NCBI RefSeq assembly: GCF_011605345.1
Contig: NZ_JAAOXM010000008.1
Span: 248,001 to 312,000 of the forward strand
Reading direction: 5' to 3'
Origin: Burkholderia sp. D-99
GTDB taxonomy: Bacteria; Pseudomonadota; Gammaproteobacteria; Burkholderiales; Burkholderiaceae
Length of the DNA: 64,000 nucleotides
The notes below the pieces were generated by a model. It saw nothing but the letters and a program-made list of their open reading frames with translations. It was not told the origin of the DNA and did not search any database. The position numbers and the translations under genes are program-made. Position 1 is the first letter of the stretch, and each line of letters begins with the position of its first letter. Below, piece after piece: positions 8,486-17,160 of the stretch.

Positions 8486-8893
8486 ATGATCGATCGTGAA
8501 GTGATTGTCCCGCCGACGATGCAGCGCGTCGTCGAGCGTGCGGGTTATGCGCCGGCCGTGCGGGTCGGTGCGACCGTTTACTGTGCCGGGCAGGTTGGGC
8601 GCACATCGGATCTCGACGTGATTGCCGATCCCGAGGCGCAGTTTCTCGCCTGCTGGGACAACCTGCGCGAGGTGCTGGAGGCGGCCGGCTGCACGTTCGA
8701 CGACGTGGTCGACATGACGACGTACCACGTCGAATTGAGCCGGCACATGGCGATCTTCCGAGACGTGAAGAACCGAGTGTTTCCGCGCGGGACATGTGCG
8801 TGGACCGCGATCGGCGTAGCCGAACTCGCGCATCCTGGCCTGCTCGCGGAAATCAAGTGCGTGGCGATCCGGCGGGACGCACCGGCGGCTTGA
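8486..8893 (+). CDS. RidA/YjgF family protein
   Basis: A 135-aa member of the RidA family, whose best-known members hydrolyse reactive enamine/imine intermediates made by PLP enzymes. Characteristic pieces are YAPAVRVGATVYCAGQVGR, QFLACWDNLREVLEAAGCTFDDVVDMTTYHV and the C-terminal LLAEIKCVAIRRD. The usual arginine near the active site appears in IRRD or RVFPRGTCAW; the latter region differs from the strict RidA signature (ARSAVEV), so this may be one of the other subfamilies with uncertain substrate. The ATG at 8486 is preceded by AGGGAG at a good distance, better than the GTG at 8462. Confidence 0.85.
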   Translation: MIDREVIVPPTMQRVVERAGYAPAVRVGATVYCAGQVGRTSDLDVIADPEAQFLACWDNLREVLEAAGCTFDDVVDMTTYHVELSRHMAIFRDVKNRVFPRGTCAWTAIGVAELAHPGLLAEIKCVAIRRDAPAA

Positions 8894-8924
8894 GCGTTCG
8901 CCGCCGCGCAGGCCACCGTTCCCG

Positions 8925-9713
8925 CTAACGGTCGAACCGGAACGTCGACACGCTGTGCAACGTCGCGTCGTCGGTGCCGACGATGCCCTGCGTCCCCGCG
9001 ACGGCCGAGCGCTTGCCGTTGCTCAGCACGGCCCAGTAGCATTCGCCGGCGGCTGCGTGAAAGCCGGTTTCCGGATCGCTGATGCCGCACGTGATCGTCG
9101 CGCGCATGCCGCGCCAGCCCGGGCCTGAGAAGCGCTCGACGTCCTGCGGGATGCCGGGGCCGTAAGACGCCACCCATTTGCCGTCGTCCTGCTTCACGAA
9201 TCCCGCTTCCTTCTCCGCGACCGGCTCCAGCGCGCCGTCGACGATCTCGAACGAAATGAAGCTGCTGCTGTAGGTCATGTTGCGGCCGACGATCGCGACG
9301 CAATGGTCGCTGCCGCCTTCCGGGCATGGCTTCTTCACCTGCCGGTTCGCGAGGTATTCGAACGAGATGCCGAGCGCCGGGTCGCGATAGGTTTTCCAGC
9401 CTGCGTGCTTTACCTGCTTCAGCGCTGCCGTGCGGTCGTGGTACGCGGTGGCGATGCAGGCGGCGTCGGCGCAGGTATTGCGCTGCGTGAGCCATGCGCG
9501 TTGCGACCGGATCACGGCCTGCTGGTCGGCGGCGATGCCGACTGCATCGTAGTAGGCGTTCGACAATGCGCTATCGGCCGACACGAGTGCCTTGTCGGCA
9601 CAGATCAGGCGCTCGATGCGCGTCTTCGCACGCGTGCAGTCGATGCTGTCGGCATGGGCCGACAACGAGAGGCCGATGGCGGCCAGCGTGAGACCAAGGC
9701 GGATGCCGAACAC
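8925..9713 (-). CDS. Exported protein with LprI-like N-terminal domain
   Basis: A 262-aa periplasmic protein starting at GTG 9713, with GAGGAG six bases upstream. After the signal peptide (MFGIRLGLTLAAIGLSLSAHA) comes an LprI-like/DUF1311 domain of about 80 residues: DCTRAKTRIERLICADKAL, DSALSNAYYDAV, SQRAWLTQRNTCADAACI, with four cysteines in the expected pattern. The remaining 150 residues (AGWKTYRDPALGISFEYLANRQVKK onward) form a second, beta-rich domain that I cannot name. Family members inhibit lysozyme in some bacteria; that is not demonstrable here. Convergent with the RidA gene. Confidence 0.8.
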   Translation of the reverse strand: MFGIRLGLTLAAIGLSLSAHADSIDCTRAKTRIERLICADKALVSADSALSNAYYDAVGIAADQQAVIRSQRAWLTQRNTCADAACIATAYHDRTAALKQVKHAGWKTYRDPALGISFEYLANRQVKKPCPEGGSDHCVAIVGRNMTYSSSFISFEIVDGALEPVAEKEAGFVKQDDGKWVASYGPGIPQDVERFSGPGWRGMRATITCGISDPETGFHAAAGECYWAVLSNGKRSAVAGTQGIVGTDDATLHSVSTFRFDR

Positions 9714-9834
9714 GGATGGCTCCTCAGCGGGGTCGAGCGGCGGCTGTCACGCCGCCGTCAGGCGACGCAGCGGCGCACGCGGTTCGCGAAGCCTTGAACC
9801 CGTGCGCCGTGCAGCAAGATGCGACGGGGTGAAA

Positions 9835-10722
9835 TCAGCGATTGATTTCGTCCGCCGAGATCAGCTCGGCCACCAGCACCGGCGCCGGCCCCTGCAGGTA
9901 GTACTCGTGCTCGAGCGGTTCACGCAGCTTCATGAACGTTTCCGCGCCGATCTGCATCGTTTCGCCCGCATGCATGCGCGCGCCGCTTTCCAGCAGGTAA
10001 TGCATCACGTTGTTGAAAATGCCCGAATAGCGCTCGCCTTCGTGATGACCTTCCGCGAGCGCGGCGAAATCGGGCAGGCCGAACACGTCGGCGCCATAGG
10101 TGCGCATCCACACGCCTTCGACGCCTTCGACTTCGTACTTCACGAAGCCGCAGAAGAACAGGTTCAGCGGGATATCCCGCAGCACTTCGAGGCTTTCCTC
10201 GCCGAGTTCCTTCGCATTGAAGACACCGGCCGGCAGCGACGTGTGCGCGTGCTCGTTCAGCACCGCGAGGCCGTTCTGTTCGGCCAGCGCGCCGGCGACG
10301 GCCGCCAGGGCGACATACTGGTCGAGCGGATTCGCTTCGTGCCCGGCGTAGTAGAGGATCACGTGGCTGCGGCTCGCGCGCACCTGCTGTTTCAGGTCCT
10401 GCCCGTAGTGGGCGGGCGCGACACACGCTTCCAGCGCATCGGACGGATAGGGCGCATCGAAGCCGACGAGCCGGACGACGTGGTTGCCCCAGCCGGCGAG
10501 CCCGAATACCTGCTCAAGCGTCGGCTCGGTTTCGACGCGCGCCTGCTTCATGCTCGGGTGGTACGCGCGCAGCGCGGCCGTCAGCGCAGCGATATCGACC
10601 TGCAGCGGGCCGTCGAAGACGACCGTCACGCTCAGCGGATGCTCGACGTCGGGTGCCGCCACCAGCGCGACGGGGTTTTCGGGTTCTTCCTTGCGGCCAA
10701 AGAATCGGGATATCAGGCTCAT
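9835..10722 (-). CDS. DUF4261 domain protein
   Basis: A 295-aa soluble protein without signal peptide or membrane segment. It reads as the DUF4261 family: a central SHVILYYAGHEANPLDQYVALAAVAGALAEQ and a C-terminal GAETFMKLREPLEHEYYLQGPAPVLVAELISADEINR. Genes of this family occur near type VI secretion or immunity-like loci in some bacteria, but no such genes are adjacent here. The ATG at 10722 lacks a good ribosome site; the reading frame and codon bias are nevertheless strong. Function unknown. Confidence 0.7.
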   Translation of the reverse strand: MSLISRFFGRKEEPENPVALVAAPDVEHPLSVTVVFDGPLQVDIAALTAALRAYHPSMKQARVETEPTLEQVFGLAGWGNHVVRLVGFDAPYPSDALEACVAPAHYGQDLKQQVRASRSHVILYYAGHEANPLDQYVALAAVAGALAEQNGLAVLNEHAHTSLPAGVFNAKELGEESLEVLRDIPLNLFFCGFVKYEVEGVEGVWMRTYGADVFGLPDFAALAEGHHEGERYSGIFNNVMHYLLESGARMHAGETMQIGAETFMKLREPLEHEYYLQGPAPVLVAELISADEINR

Positions 10723-10936
10723 TGGATGATGTTCGTGTCGAAGCCGTTTCAGGGAGGAGTGCCCCGTTCTCTCGGTCGGGGCTTGCCGTCAGGGTGACGG
10801 CCGCCCGTAGTTTCCCCGGGTTCGGCGAATCTGGCAAATGCGCGGTGAAGGCCTGGCGGCGGCGCGATGGCGCGTGCGAACGCATCCGGGAAGCGGTGGC
10901 GCAGACACGCCGGGCCGTGCGGCCCGCGGTTGCCGG

Positions 10937-11389
10937 TCAGCGTGGCAGTGCTTCGGCTTCGGCCCAGCGCTTGAACGAATCGAGACGCCGGCGGGTCTGC
11001 ACGAGATAGAACGCGCCGATCAGCGGTTCGAGCAGCCAGCGCAGCCAGGCCGGCTGGACGCGGAAGTTGTAGGTGAATTTCACCTCGGTCGTGCCGGGCG
11101 TGTGCTCGGTGAAGTTCCAGCTGCCGCTGAAGCGTTCGAGTACTTTCGGCCCGTCGACCATTTCGACGGCGGCGACCTGCGGCGGGCGGTACGAGATGTA
11201 GCGCGACACCATCGTCGCGCCCGACTGGCTGCGGCAGAACGCGTCGACGCCGACGTCGGCCGTCATGCCGTCGAGCAGATAGGCGTCGGTGAGGAAGCTG
11301 TCCCACACGAGCCGCCGCGCGTAATCCTGCGACCACGTGAAGAGGCGTCTGCGATCGACGCCGACGGTCCGGCTGACTGAGATCCTCAT
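10937..11389 (-). CDS. SRPBCC/polyketide-cyclase-like protein
   Basis: A 150-aa protein with the helix-grip (START/SRPBCC) pattern: the N-terminal strand MRISVSRTVGVDRRRLFTWSQ, a central run of strands (VSRYISYRPPQVAAVEMVDG, SGSWNFTEHTPGTTEVKFTYNF) and the long C-terminal helix (YLVQTRRRLDSFKRWAEAEAL). Such proteins bind hydrophobic ligands or act as cyclases/aromatases. No neighbour tells the ligand. It is divergent from the NAD salvage operon, separated by about 180 bp that hold the operon promoter. Confidence 0.75.
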   Translation of the reverse strand: MRISVSRTVGVDRRRLFTWSQDYARRLVWDSFLTDAYLLDGMTADVGVDAFCRSQSGATMVSRYISYRPPQVAAVEMVDGPKVLERFSGSWNFTEHTPGTTEVKFTYNFRVQPAWLRWLLEPLIGAFYLVQTRRRLDSFKRWAEAEALPR

Positions 11390-11486
11390 GATGGCGGGCG
11401 CAATGGCGCGGATTGGGATGAAATCGAGTGTACCCCGCCAATGCCGAGTATTTCTTCAGACTTGGTCAAGTCGAGCATGGACTCGA

Positions 11487-11515
11487 TTGACGTCCTCCGG
11501 GAATTCCCCTAGGAT
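11487..11515 (+). promoter_or_regulatory. Predicted sigma-70 promoter of the NAD salvage operon
   Basis: TTGACG at 11487-11492 and TAGGAT at 11510-11515 are separated by 17 bp. They lie 56 bp upstream of the adenylyltransferase start. A small hairpin (TTCGGG...CCCGAA, about 11528-11543) follows in the leader, and a GAGGGAG ribosome site precedes the ATG at 11571. Confidence 0.55.
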
Positions 11516-11570
11516 TCACTCCAACCCTTCGGGAAAGACCCGAAGCGTTTCAATCTCTTGAGGGAGCCTC

Positions 11571-12611
11571 ATGAGTACGCAACAGAACCGGCGCTTCGAC
11601 GCGCTCGTTTTCATTGGTCGTTTCCAGCCCCCGCATCGTGGTCACCTGAACGTGCTGAAGTCGGCACTGAGCCGGGCCGAGCGCGTGTGCGTGCTGATCG
11701 GGTCGACCGACAAGCCCCGCACCATCAAGGATCCGTTCTCGTTCGACGAGCGCCGCCAGATGCTGGCTTCGCTGTTCGACGCGTCCGAGCGCGACCGCGT
11801 GACGATCGCGCCGCTGCAGGATTCGACCTACAACGACGGCGACTGGGTGCGCTGGGTGCAGGACGCCGTCGCGTCCGCGCTCGGCGACGTCGCGCAGCGC
11901 AAGGTCGGGCTGATCGGCCACGAGAAGGATGCCACGTCGTATTACCTGCGGATGTTCCCGCAATGGGAGCTTGTCGACGTCGACGCGACGGAAGACATTT
12001 CCGCCACCGAGATCCGTGACCAGTATTTCGCCGAACGCCCCAACAGCTTCGTGCAGTGGGCCGTGCCGGAACCCGTGTTCGGCTGGCTCGAGCGGTTCCG
12101 CACGCAGCCGGAATTCGCGCAGCTGAAGTCGGAAGCCGAATTCATCGCCGCGTATCGCAAGGCGTGGGCGGCCGCCCCGTATCCCGTCACGTTCGTGACG
12201 GTCGACGCGGTGGTCGTGCACTCGGGCCATATCCTGCTCGTGCGCCGCCGCAGCGAACCGGGCCGCGGCCTGTGGGCGCTGCCGGGCGGGTTCGTGAACC
12301 AGGACGAGCGGCTCGATGCGGCCTGCATTCGCGAACTGCGCGAGGAAACCGGCCTGAAGCTGCCGGAGCCCGTGCTACGCGGCTCGATCAAGGATCGCCA
12401 GGTGTTCGATCACCCGACGCGCTCGCTGCGCGGCCGCACGATCACGCACGCGTGCCTGTTCAACTTCCCGACCGGCGAGCTGCCGCGCGTGAAGGGCAGC
12501 GACGACGCCGACAAGGCGCGCTGGGTGCCGCTGAACGAATTCGCGCAGATGCGCAACGTGATGTTCGAGGATCATTTCGACATCGCGTATCACTTCCTGG
12601 GGAAGCTGTGA
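11571..12611 (+). CDS. Bifunctional NMN adenylyltransferase / Nudix hydrolase
   Basis: A 346-aa two-domain enzyme of the type described from Synechocystis (slr0787). Residues 1-180 are a nucleotidyltransferase with GRFQPPHRGH (HxGH, residues 22-25), which joins NMN and ATP to NAD, and a later ISATEIR. Residues about 190-346 are a Nudix domain with the full box GGFVNQDERLDAACIRELREETGL starting at residue 239 (listed here only as a motif), which usually hydrolyses ADP-ribose. It is the first gene of an operon with nicotinamide phosphoribosyltransferase, so the pair converts nicotinamide to NAD in two steps without passing through nicotinate. Confidence 0.93.
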   Translation: MSTQQNRRFDALVFIGRFQPPHRGHLNVLKSALSRAERVCVLIGSTDKPRTIKDPFSFDERRQMLASLFDASERDRVTIAPLQDSTYNDGDWVRWVQDAVASALGDVAQRKVGLIGHEKDATSYYLRMFPQWELVDVDATEDISATEIRDQYFAERPNSFVQWAVPEPVFGWLERFRTQPEFAQLKSEAEFIAAYRKAWAAAPYPVTFVTVDAVVVHSGHILLVRRRSEPGRGLWALPGGFVNQDERLDAACIRELREETGLKLPEPVLRGSIKDRQVFDHPTRSLRGRTITHACLFNFPTGELPRVKGSDDADKARWVPLNEFAQMRNVMFEDHFDIAYHFLGKL

Positions 12612-12685
12612 TCCGCTGATTCCCCGCATTCCGGTCCGCCGCGACAGACGCGGCGGCACGTCAACGGCCTAGAGGAGCTCTAGCC

Positions 12686-14119
12686 ATGCAAAACGATCTC
12701 GGCGGCTTTGCCGCGGTTCTCGCCAATCCGATCCTCAACACGGATTCGTACAAGGCTTCCCACTTCCTGCAATATCCGCCCGACGCGCAGGCGATGTTTT
12801 CGTACGTCGAATCGCGCGGCGGCCGCTACGACCGAACGGTGTTCTTCGGACTGCAGATGTTGCTGAAAGAATATCTGTGCAAACCCGTCACGCACGCGAT
12901 GATCGACGAAGCGCGCGATTTCTTCACGGTGCACGGCGAGCCGTTCAACGAAGCGGGGTGGCGCCATATCGTCGAGCGCTACGACGGCTACCTGCCGGTG
13001 AAGATCCGCGCGGTGCCGGAGGGTTCGGTCGTGCCGGTGCACAACGTGCTGATGACGGTCGAATGCGACGACCCGCAGGTGTTCTGGCTCGCGTCGTATC
13101 TCGAGACGATGCTGCTGCGCGTCTGGTACCCGGTGACGGTCGCGACGCGCAGCTGGCACCTGCGGCAGACGATCCGCCGTTTTCTCGAAAAAACTGACGA
13201 CGATCTCGCACAACTGCCGTTCAAGCTGCACGACTTCGGCGCACGCGGCGTATCGAGCGCGGAGTCGGCTGCGATCGGCGGTGCCGCGCACCTCGTGAAC
13301 TTCATGGGCTCGGATACGGTGCTCGGCGTGCTGGCCGCGAACCGCTTCTATCGCGAGCCGATGGCCGCGTATTCGGTGCCGGCGGCCGAGCACAGTACGA
13401 TCACCTCGTGGGGGCGCGAACACGAAGCCGATGCGTACCGGAACATGATTCGCCGCTTTGGTCTGCCCGGTGCGATCGTGTCGGTCGTGTCGGACTCCTA
13501 CGATCTGTTCGCCGCACTCGATCTGTGGGGCGGCGAGCTTCGGCAGGCCGTGCTCGATTCGGGCGCGACGCTGGTCGTGCGTCCCGATTCGGGCGACCCC
13601 GTGACGATCGTGCTGCAGACCGTGCGTGCGCTCGACGCGTCGTTCGGCTCGACCGTGAACGGCAAGGGGCGGCGCGTGTTGAATCGCGTGCGCGTGATCC
13701 AGGGCGACGGCGTCGACGAGCTGTCGATCGACGCGATTCTTTCCGCACTCGACGACGCGGGCTATGCGGCCGGCAACGTCGTGTTCGGCATGGGCGGGGC
13801 GCTGTTGCAGCAGGTGAACCGCGATACGCAGCGCTTCGCGATGAAGTGCTCGGCGATCCGGCGCGGCGGCGTGTGGCACGACGTCCGCAAGGATCCGGTC
13901 ACCGATCAGGGCAAGCGCTCGAAGAAGGGGCGGCTCACGCTGCTGCGCAACTACCGCACCGGCGAGTATCGGACGACGACGCTGCCGGTCGCGTGGGACG
14001 ACCGGATGCTGGAAGGCGAATGGGAGGAGGCGCTCGAAACGGTGTTCGATACGGGGCGCCTGCTCGTCGATACGTCGTTTGCCGAGGTGCGGGCGAGGGC
14101 GCACGCGGGGGAGGTGTGA
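12686..14119 (+). CDS. nadV: Nicotinamide phosphoribosyltransferase
   Basis: A 477-aa enzyme matching bacterial NadV/Nampt: it makes NMN from nicotinamide and PRPP. Recognisable parts are ILNTDSYKASHFLQYP at the N-terminus, the active-site segment FKLHDFGARGVSSAESAAIGG, SVPAAEHSTITSWG, and the phosphate-binding region VVRPDSGDP followed by VFGMGGALLQQ. The start has an AGAGGAGCT site. It lies 74 bp behind the adenylyltransferase/Nudix gene on the same strand, and the product NMN is the substrate of that enzyme. A GC-rich hairpin follows the stop. Confidence 0.95.
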   Translation: MQNDLGGFAAVLANPILNTDSYKASHFLQYPPDAQAMFSYVESRGGRYDRTVFFGLQMLLKEYLCKPVTHAMIDEARDFFTVHGEPFNEAGWRHIVERYDGYLPVKIRAVPEGSVVPVHNVLMTVECDDPQVFWLASYLETMLLRVWYPVTVATRSWHLRQTIRRFLEKTDDDLAQLPFKLHDFGARGVSSAESAAIGGAAHLVNFMGSDTVLGVLAANRFYREPMAAYSVPAAEHSTITSWGREHEADAYRNMIRRFGLPGAIVSVVSDSYDLFAALDLWGGELRQAVLDSGATLVVRPDSGDPVTIVLQTVRALDASFGSTVNGKGRRVLNRVRVIQGDGVDELSIDAILSALDDAGYAAGNVVFGMGGALLQQVNRDTQRFAMKCSAIRRGGVWHDVRKDPVTDQGKRSKKGRLTLLRNYRTGEYRTTTLPVAWDDRMLEGEWEEALETVFDTGRLLVDTSFAEVRARAHAGEV

Positions 14120-14134
14120 CGTAGAGAGCGGGGC

Positions 14135-14158
14135 GGGGCGACGCGTTTGCGTCGCCCC
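14135..14158 (+). terminator. GC-rich hairpin after nadV
   Basis: GGGGCGACGC (14135-14144) pairs perfectly with GCGTCGCCCC (14149-14158) around a 4-nt loop, 16 bp after the nadV stop. There is no U-tract, so it may be a weak or Rho-assisted terminator or only a 3'-end-stabilising stem. Confidence 0.5.
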
Positions 14159-14197
14159 GGCACTGGCGAGATTCGGTGGCGGCGTCGTCGAAGGCGG

Positions 14198-14683
14198 TCA
14201 GGGGCGACGGATGGCTCTGGATGTTGGCGTGATGCGAGGATCGTCGCAAAGGTGCCGGCATCCGTCGCTACACTGCGGAACCAGCGTCAGTCCGATCTGA
14301 AGATAACCCTCGTAGCCGGCGCTGTCTTTCGGATACGGTTTCGAGATCATGTGTGTGTCCGACCATATGTTCTCATCCTTGATGCCGAGCTGCGCGAGGT
14401 ATTCCCTCAGACTGGCCGCTCGACGCAGCGCAAGCGCTTGTGGGTCCTTTTCACCGATATACGCACCGGCTGAGATGATGCCGCGAATGTCCGCATCAGG
14501 CCACTGACGGGCACGGATAACCATTTCCGCAATCCTGACTCGATCCTCATTCGGAATATCGGAAGAGTTGAGCGGGACACTGTCCAGCATGTCTTCGGAA
14601 ACGGTACATGCCGCGAGCGGCGGCGAAAATGCCACGCATAACCCGAGTGCGATGCTCATCAGATGCACGAGAGATCTCACCAC
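14198..14683 (-). CDS. Exported OmpA-like protein in a lower-GC islet
   Basis: A 161-aa protein with a signal peptide (HLMSIALGLCVAFSPPLAAC). The mature part contains ADIRGIISAGAYIGEKDPQALALRRAASLREYLAQLGI, which resembles the OmpA/MotB C-terminal peptidoglycan-binding pattern (arginine-rich helix after a beta strand). Its start overlaps the stop of the metallopeptidase gene by 7 bp, so the two are cotranscribed. Codon usage is visibly less GC-biased than in neighbours, as in the upstream gene. It could be an accessory or a periplasmic immunity-like partner of the peptidase; this is only inferred from the pairing. Cysteines are abundant near the C-terminus (CSDGCRHLC). Confidence 0.7.
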   Translation of the reverse strand: MVRSLVHLMSIALGLCVAFSPPLAACTVSEDMLDSVPLNSSDIPNEDRVRIAEMVIRARQWPDADIRGIISAGAYIGEKDPQALALRRAASLREYLAQLGIKDENIWSDTHMISKPYPKDSAGYEGYLQIGLTLVPQCSDGCRHLCDDPRITPTSRAIRRP

Positions 14684-15378
14684 AGGACCCTGTCGTCAAA
14701 GAATGAAATATAGCAAGCGAGGCTGTCGGCGTTATTGATCGCCAGATCCCGATGATCTCGCGCCCAGTATTTCAGGCCAGTCCCGAATCCGTAGATTTCG
14801 TCATTCGAGTCGAAGGTATCGACGTAGTGCGTACACTCGTGAATCAGGACCTTCAACTTGCAATTGGAAGAGAGTCGAGCGTCGGGAAGCGTGCAGAAGT
14901 GTGGATAGATTGCGATGATTCGCTTGTCCGAATCGGGTTTGCATACGGAGGCATCGGTGATTCCGTTGTCGGGAAATACGGTGCACGTGATGTTTCGCTG
15001 TGTCTGTTCGTCCCACCGGATGACATTTTCCGGTTGCAATTCCTGCATGACGCGCAGTAGCTTGGGCAACCCGGTCCGCAGGTGGTGTCGAATGACCTCA
15101 TCGGAGCGCCCGAACCAGGCCTGGACGCGTTCCTGTTCTCCTTGCTCCCAATGTGTAATACCGTGAATCCGATCCTGAATCAATGGAATCGCCGCGTCAC
15201 GCAACCGCACGATCAGTTTCCGGAATGCCTTGTTCGACATGTTCTCGCAGATCGGCGTCAGGTCGAGGTCGATTACATGAACTGATCCTGGCACCGTGTT
15301 CGTGTAGGTGGCTCCAATGAGAACCCATTCGTCATCCTCATTTTCGGTAGTGTCGTGTGAATTCAGAATCCCGTTCAT
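14677..15378 (-). CDS. M35-like (aspzincin) metallopeptidase
   Basis: A 233-aa protein with the aspzincin signature: HECTHYVDTFDS gives HExxH plus the third ligand Asp downstream, followed by EIYGFGTGLKYW and the family's typical NADSLACYISFF near the end. Deuterolysin/lysine-specific metallo-endopeptidases (M35) look like this. No signal peptide is visible, so export would need a secretion system; related domains occur in type VI effectors. I use the ATG at 15378; an in-frame TTG at 15402 would add eight residues, and neither ribosome site is strong. Codon bias is weaker than in flanking genes, suggesting recent acquisition. The downstream overlapping gene is exported. Confidence 0.8.
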   Translation of the reverse strand: MNGILNSHDTTENEDDEWVLIGATYTNTVPGSVHVIDLDLTPICENMSNKAFRKLIVRLRDAAIPLIQDRIHGITHWEQGEQERVQAWFGRSDEVIRHHLRTGLPKLLRVMQELQPENVIRWDEQTQRNITCTVFPDNGITDASVCKPDSDKRIIAIYPHFCTLPDARLSSNCKLKVLIHECTHYVDTFDSNDEIYGFGTGLKYWARDHRDLAINNADSLACYISFFDDRVLW

Positions 15379-15555
15379 TGGCTCGATAGATCCCGGTAAC
15401 AAAGTTTGGAAACTATCGGTTGTCGGGAGTGCGATCGTCTATGGGATGAGTACGATTCTGCGAACCATCGACAACGAGCGCGGAAGATGACGCCGTGGGC
15501 GAAGGAAGGGCTGATTGCGGAACCATTCGATTAGCTTTTGTGCTTCCGCCCGTCC

Positions 15556-17034
15556 TTACGGCTCACCGGCCAGCACGCGCCCGTCCGCATCGTCGCGGGT
15601 ATCCGTGCGCTCCGCCGCCCGCGCCGCCTCCATCGCCCGCGCCAGCGCATCGAACACCGCCGGCCCCTTGCAGCGCGACACGTTGAAGCGCAGGTACGAT
15701 GTCGCGCTGTGCGACGCACTGAACACGTTGCCGGGCGCGAGCACCACGTCGTGGTCCAGCGCATGGCGCGCGACACGCGCGGCGTCGAGCCCGTCGGGCA
15801 ACTCCGCCCACACGAACAGGCCGCCGCGCGGCTCCGTCCAGATGCCGAGCCCCGCGCGTGCGAGGCGCCGGATCGTCTCGCCCATTGCGTCCGCGAGACG
15901 CGCGCGCAGGCTGTCGAGATGGCGCCGGTAGGTGCCGTCGATGAGCAGCCGGTGCACGACGTTGGCGCCGATCTGCGCATTGCCGAACGACGTCGCGAGC
16001 TTCAGGTCGACGAGCGCCTCGATCCATTCCGGGCGCGCGGCGACGTAACCGCAGCGGATCGCGGCCGACAATGTCTTCGAGAAGCTGCCGATCGACACGA
16101 CGCGCGACAGCCCGTCGAAGGCCGCGAGGCGCGGCGCGGGCGTGCTCTCGAAATCCGCGAAGATATCGTCCTCGACGATCAGCAGGCCGTGCTCGGCCGC
16201 AAGCGTCAGCAGCCGGTGCGCGACGGGCGGCGCGAGCGTTGCGCCGGTCGGGTTGTGCAGCGCCGAGTTGGTGATATACAGGCGCGGCCGGTGCTCGGCA
16301 AGCACCTGTTCGAAGCGTGCGAGGTCGGGCCCGTTCGGCGTGTACGGGACGCTGACGATCCGCGCGCGATGCGCGCGCAGCAGCGCCTGGAAGTTGAAGT
16401 AGCACGGATCGTCGAGCACGACCGTATCGCCCGGCTCCAGCAGCAGGCGGCACACGAGGTCGAGCGCGTGCGTGCCGCCGTCGGTCAGCATGATCTGCGC
16501 GGGTTCCGCGTGGACGCCGTGCTGCGCGAGCCGCCAGGCGAGCTGCTGGCGCAGCGCGGGCAGGCCGAGCGGCGTCGCGTAGTCGGTCAGCGCGTCGGAT
16601 TCGTCGCGCGACACGGCGCGCAGCGCGCGGCGCAGGCTTTCATCAGGCAGCCACGACGACGGCAGCCATCCGCAGCCGGGTTTCACGGACGTCGGCGCGG
16701 CCTCGAGCGACTGGCGCGACAGCCACAGGGGATCGAGCTCGCGATCGAGACGCGGGCCGAGATCGGCCAGCGCGAGCGGCGGCGCGTGCCCCGACACGTA
16801 GAAGCCCGAGCCGCGCCTTGCGACGAGTACACCTTCGCTCGCGAGCCGCTCGTACGCATCGACGACCGTCGATTTCGACACGCCCAGCCCGTCGGCCATC
16901 ATCCGGATCGACGGTACACGCGCGCCGGGCATCAGCGCGCGGCTCGCGATCCGGGCGCGCAAGGTGTCCATCACGGTTTCCACGCGCGTGCGCGACGGGG
17001 CGGGTGGAACGGGAAGCGGGGCGGAATGGCTCAT
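15556..17034 (-). CDS. MocR-type (GntR/aminotransferase) transcription regulator
   Basis: A 492-aa regulator: the N-terminal GntR winged helix (VMDTLRARIASRALMPGARVPSIRMMADGLGVSKSTVVDAY) is joined to a fold-type I aminotransferase domain. The PLP lysine is in GSFSKTLSAAIRCGY; the substrate-binding arginine region YLRFNVSRCKG is present. MocR proteins use PLP or an amino-acid aldimine as a signal. It is divergent from a DMT exporter gene with a perfect inverted repeat between them, so the exporter is the likely target. The ATG at 17034 starts just 12 bp from that repeat, so autoregulation is likely. Ligand unknown. Confidence 0.92.
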   Translation of the reverse strand: MSHSAPLPVPPAPSRTRVETVMDTLRARIASRALMPGARVPSIRMMADGLGVSKSTVVDAYERLASEGVLVARRGSGFYVSGHAPPLALADLGPRLDRELDPLWLSRQSLEAAPTSVKPGCGWLPSSWLPDESLRRALRAVSRDESDALTDYATPLGLPALRQQLAWRLAQHGVHAEPAQIMLTDGGTHALDLVCRLLLEPGDTVVLDDPCYFNFQALLRAHRARIVSVPYTPNGPDLARFEQVLAEHRPRLYITNSALHNPTGATLAPPVAHRLLTLAAEHGLLIVEDDIFADFESTPAPRLAAFDGLSRVVSIGSFSKTLSAAIRCGYVAARPEWIEALVDLKLATSFGNAQIGANVVHRLLIDGTYRRHLDSLRARLADAMGETIRRLARAGLGIWTEPRGGLFVWAELPDGLDAARVARHALDHDVVLAPGNVFSASHSATSYLRFNVSRCKGPAVFDALARAMEAARAAERTDTRDDADGRVLAGEP

Positions 17035-17045
17035 GGCGAAGGATG

Positions 17046-17074
17046 AACTGTACGGCCGGTTGTTCAGTACAGTT
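17046..17074. promoter_or_regulatory. Inverted repeat between MocR regulator and DMT exporter
   Basis: AACTGTAC (17046-17053) and GTACAGTT (17067-17074) form a perfect 8-bp inverted repeat with a 13-bp spacer. It lies in the divergent promoter region and is the best candidate for the MocR operator. MocR sites in other species are often direct repeats, so the inverted arrangement is worth noting. Confidence 0.6.
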
Positions 17075-17160
17075 TGTCGGAATTGTATTGGGCTGTAGCT
17101 TACGCGCTTTTCATGGGCGGCGGATCATCGGTGATCCACTTTCCCCGTTCAGGATTTCCC

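Noticed and set aside
14677..15402. Tandem placement next to nadV as a single mobile island with integrase
   Set aside because: No integrase, transposase, attachment repeat or tRNA was found at its edges; only codon bias suggests transfer.
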